A DNA stretch of 6,294 nucleotides, taken from NCBI GenBank assembly GCA_964475205.1, contig CAYYVQ010000091.1, positions 1-6,294 on the forward strand, read 5' to 3'. The DNA comes from CAYSRM01 sp964475205. Its GTDB lineage: Bacteria > Verrucomicrobiota > Kiritimatiellia > UBA8416 > CAYSRM01. This document shows positions 4,409 through 6,294 of the stretch, piece after piece (the stretch's first letter is position 1; each line of letters starts with the position of its first letter). The translations under genes and the position numbers were made by a program. The notes under the pieces are model-generated. The model was given only the letters and a program-made list of their open reading frames with translations. It made no database searches and was not told the origin of the DNA.

Positions 4409-6147
4409 TGCTCGCGGCCCCGATCTTCTATACAGTAAAGCTGCTTCCTGCTTCGCACATACATTCGGCTGCCGACAAAAGCAGGAGTTGAATCAACAGG
4501 CTCTTCCAGCGACGGCTGCGATAAGGCTCTGTATTCCCGCGCGGCTTCAAAAATATGCGCTGCGCCTTTCCGGTCAATCGCGTAAATCTTTCCATCGACC
4601 AGGACCGGGGAAGAATAAAACCCTTTCTGAAAGTCATGGGTCCAGACAACCTCGCCGGTACCGGCGTCAAGACAACTCACTGTGCCATAACTCGAACACA
4701 CGAAAAGAAGCCCGTCCGCGGCAAGAGGCGATGATACGCTGGGCAGGTCAATCAGGTCGTTCTGCCAGAGAATTTCACCCGAGGCCGGATCTATACACGC
4801 TATCCCCGCATAGTCAGAGGCAGTGAATATCTTTCCCTCCAGCCAGGCCGGAGAAGGCGCAGGCTCTCCTCCACTGGCTTCCACCGACCATTCCTCTTTG
4901 CCTGTAAACGCGTCGTGCAGACTGACCGTCGGGTTCCCGGATACCGCAAGCCACTGGTTGTCCTTTTCGGTTATCAGCAACGGCGTTGCCCAGGATGCCC
5001 GGGATTCCTGCCATGTGTTCCATATCTGTTCGCCGGTTCGAATATCCAGCGCAAACACCCGCGAATCAGCGTCCTGGTGATATTGAATAAAGACATGGTT
5101 CTTGTATATCACCGGCGATGAAGCATAACCGTAGTTTATCTGCGGGACTCCAGTATTCTTTGCCCACCTGAGGATTCCGTCCATTGAAAAACAGGCTATA
5201 TCTCCAGTGCCGAACAAAGCCACAACGCTGTTGCCGTCGGTCGCAGGCGTTGGCGCAGCAAGCCCCGTGTCCTCGGTGACCTCGGGCATCTCTTTCGGCG
5301 AACCGGGATAACCGCCCACCTCTTGAGACCATTCCATTTCTCCGGTCGCCGCGTTGTAACAATAAAGCTCCCTGGCTTCATCGTCTCCTCCTGTAATAAA
5401 CACCCGGTTATCCCATACCACCGGCGAACTGAAGCCGCTGCGCGGCGCTTCCGCTTTCCATAGAATATTGGTGTCGGGATTTTCCGACCATGTAACCGGC
5501 GGATCCGCTTCGACTGACCTTGAATGCCCGTAGACTCCCCTGAATCCCGGCCAGTTGCGCTCCAATTCTGCGCGAGCCGGAAAAACATACTCCTCCGGAA
5601 CTTCGTCTTCTTCCTCGTCCTTTTGCTCCGGCCTAAGCCCGACATAGTCCATGCGTCCGCGGAGGACCGCGATGAGAATCACCGTCAATACGGCAAATAC
5701 CAGGCCGGCGGATCCGATGGCTTTCCTTGCAGACGCCATTGAGATGCGTTCTTCTTCGCTGTCATCATCGGGCCGGGGCTCAGGAAGCTTTTTCGCCGCC
5801 AGCCGCTCAACCTGAAGAGAGGCAAACAGCACAACGAAACCAGCCAGAAGCATAAAACCGCCGATGCGCACCTGGGCCAGCCGCGCAAAGTATTCTTTCC
5901 TTAACACAAGGTCGAGAGCCCGTATTCTCTGCTTCAGGGAATCTTCGCCCGTTCGGGCATACTCAGCGCGCATTTCCACAAGAGAAGGATCGTTTACAGG
6001 ATCAGCAGAACGCATCCGCGCGTAGTTTGCAATCGTGAGGGCGCTCATTACAATACAGAACAACCCCGCAACCATAATAAGCCCCGCTGCAGCCCGTTTA
6101 ACAACCCTCAATCGGGCAGAATCATTCTGAAATGGAAACCCCTTCAA
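4405..6147 (-). CDS. Membrane-anchored PQQ-type (BamB-like) beta-propeller protein
   Basis: Residues are numbered from the longest possible start (ATG at 6208-6210, 601 residues); the preferred TTG start at 6145-6147 is residue 22 and gives 580 residues. Three hydrophobic segments (about 40-62, 116-133 and 164-183) are followed by an acidic linker (195-207) and, from about 219 (NWPGFRG), a beta-propeller. Propeller repeats of the form xDxxTGxxxW are visible at about 285-294 (NAATGEMEW), 389-397 (DIRTGEQIW), 433-441 (DAFTGKEEW), 474-482 (DPASGEILW) and 515-523 (DAGTGEVVW). Basic residues before segment 1 and between segments 2 and 3 predict an N-in topology with the propeller outside the cytoplasm. 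No PQQ-dehydrogenase catalytic residues can be assigned, so this is a fold call: it may be a scaffold, a sensor or an assembly protein. The ATG start would translate a dispersed repeat into the first 20 or so residues; the TTG has a strong ribosome binding site (6152-6158). An ATG at 6163-6165 is another option. The stop overlaps the start of the next gene, so the two are probably co-translated. Confidence 0.87.
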   Translation of the reverse strand: MKGFPFQNDSARLRVVKRAAAGLIMVAGLFCIVMSALTIANYARMRSADPVNDPSLVEMRAEYARTGEDSLKQRIRALDLVLRKEYFARLAQVRIGGFMLLAGFVVLFASLQVERLAAKKLPEPRPDDDSEEERISMASARKAIGSAGLVFAVLTVILIAVLRGRMDYVGLRPEQKDEEEDEVPEEYVFPARAELERNWPGFRGVYGHSRSVEADPPVTWSENPDTNILWKAEAPRSGFSSPVVWDNRVFITGGDDEARELYCYNAATGEMEWSQEVGGYPGSPKEMPEVTEDTGLAAPTPATDGNSVVALFGTGDIACFSMDGILRWAKNTGVPQINYGYASSPVIYKNHVFIQYHQDADSRVFALDIRTGEQIWNTWQESRASWATPLLITEKDNQWLAVSGNPTVSLHDAFTGKEEWSVEASGGEPAPSPAWLEGKIFTASDYAGIACIDPASGEILWQNDLIDLPSVSSPLAADGLLFVCSSYGTVSCLDAGTGEVVWTHDFQKGFYSSPVLVDGKIYAIDRKGAAHIFEAAREYRALSQPSLEEPVDSTPAFVGSRMYVRSRKQLYCIEDRGREQ

Positions 6148-6151
6148 TCTT

Positions 6152-6158
6152 CCTCCTC
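6152..6158 (-). promoter_or_regulatory. Ribosome binding site GAGGAGG that favours a TTG start for the propeller gene
   Basis: Read on the minus strand, GAGGAGG is followed by the spacer AAGA and then TTG at 6147-6145, in frame with the propeller protein. It is the only strong Shine-Dalgarno sequence near the 5' end. The ATG at 6208-6210 has only a weak GGAATG-type sequence upstream, and that sequence lies in repeat DNA. The site starts two bases inside the end of the 31-base repeat (6160-6190). The spacing of 4 bases is slightly short, so the start choice is likely but not certain. Confidence 0.55.
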
Positions 6159-6159
6159 G

Positions 6160-6190
6160 GCGCATTTCGTAGTTTCTCTCTTCTCTTCTT
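6160..6190 (-). repeat. 31-base repeat (AAGAAGAGAAGAGAG-AAACTACGAAATGCGC) at the 5' end of the propeller gene
   Basis: Identical over 31 bases to 1968-1998. It lies between the first possible ATG (6208-6210) and the ribosome binding site at 6152-6158. If translated from that ATG it would encode a stretch rich in Arg and Glu (KRIRREERNYEMR), which is unlike a natural membrane-protein N-terminus. Confidence 0.9.
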
Positions 6191-6207
6191 ATTCTCTTTC
6201 CCTTCAT

Positions 6208-6246
6208 CATTGGACATTCCGTGTTGGATATTGAACATTCTCCCCC
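6208..6246 (-). repeat. TTCAATATCCAACACGGAATG-type intergenic repeat
   Basis: On the minus strand the block reads GGGGGAGAATGTTCAATATC, then CAACACGGAATGTCCAATGATG. Sequences of this kind are familiar intergenic repeats of PVC-type environmental genomes; this is recollection, not a search. Only one copy is in the window, except that GGGGGAGAATGT (6246-6235) recurs at 2052-2041. The most upstream ATG of the propeller gene lies in it. Confidence 0.5.
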
Positions 6247-6253
6247 CTCTCAA

Positions 6254-6281
6254 CCCGCCGCAAGCTTCGCAAGCTGGCGGG
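6254..6281 (-). repeat. CCCGCC...GGCGGG hairpin repeat
   Basis: CCCGCC (6254-6259) pairs with GGCGGG (6276-6281). After a 3-base bulge (6260-6262), AGCTT (6263-6267) pairs with AAGCT (6271-6275) around the loop CGC. It lies upstream of the propeller gene. Without a T-run on either side it is not a clear terminator; it looks like a structured dispersed repeat. Confidence 0.6.
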
Positions 6282-6294
6282 CAGGCCAATGACT

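Noticed and set aside
5196..5645. Second minus-strand frame inside the propeller gene (149 codons)
   Set aside because: It overlaps the propeller repeats in another frame, is rich in Arg and Lys and has no motif, so it is a shadow of the high-GC gene.
6254..6281. Intrinsic terminator upstream of the propeller gene
   Set aside because: The stem is good but no T-run follows on either strand, and the bulged structure fits a dispersed hairpin repeat better.

Overview
The window holds three genes, all on the minus strand, in transcription order from right to left: (1) a membrane-anchored PQQ-type (BamB-like) beta-propeller protein, 4405-6147 or 4405-6210; (2) a 789-residue fusion of a NuoE/HydC-like [2Fe-2S] subunit and a NuoF/HydB-like NADH:FMN subunit with a tail of two [4Fe-4S] clusters, 2039-4408; (3) a 518-residue iron-sulfur flavoprotein that joins a [2Fe-2S] ferredoxin domain, a GltD-type FAD domain and a C-terminal Fe-S domain, 185-1741. 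Genes 1 and 2 overlap by the 4 bases ATGA. Genes 2 and 3 are separated by 297 bases that consist almost wholly of repeats.

Genes 2 and 3 look like the NAD(H)-reacting and electron-distributing part of a soluble, anaerobic redox complex of the HydABC hydrogenase or NAD-linked formate dehydrogenase kind. No catalytic hydrogenase, formate dehydrogenase or other terminal subunit lies in the window; if there is one, it should be beyond the left edge or elsewhere. Gene 3 is the most unusual protein: compared with GltD it lacks the entire NAD(P)H-binding domain but keeps the FAD fold and many cysteines. It could therefore be a cluster-to-flavin relay that takes its electrons from gene 2 rather than from NADPH. 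What the propeller protein does with them is not visible.

The remaining DNA (1-184, 1742-2038 and about 6160-6294) is a mosaic of short dispersed repeats: an ACCACAGAGACACTGAG family, a TACGAAATGCGC / GCTAAAGGGCGCGAAA family, GATTAC hexamers, a TTCAATATCCAACACGGAATG-like family and a CCCGCC...GGCGGG hairpin. The same modules recur in the same order in two or three places. Their edges fall within a few bases of stop codons and ribosome binding sites, and they appear to supply the stop codon of gene 2 and a false N-terminus for gene 1.

Organism: high-GC coding DNA, PQQ-propeller proteins with N-terminal membrane helices, NuoE-NuoF fusions and these intergenic repeats together suggest an anaerobic bacterium of the PVC / Omnitrophota / Planctomycetota kind, probably an environmental genome. 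This is an inference from general familiarity with such genomes, not a database result. I see no tRNA, rRNA, CRISPR array, transposase or convincing promoter.
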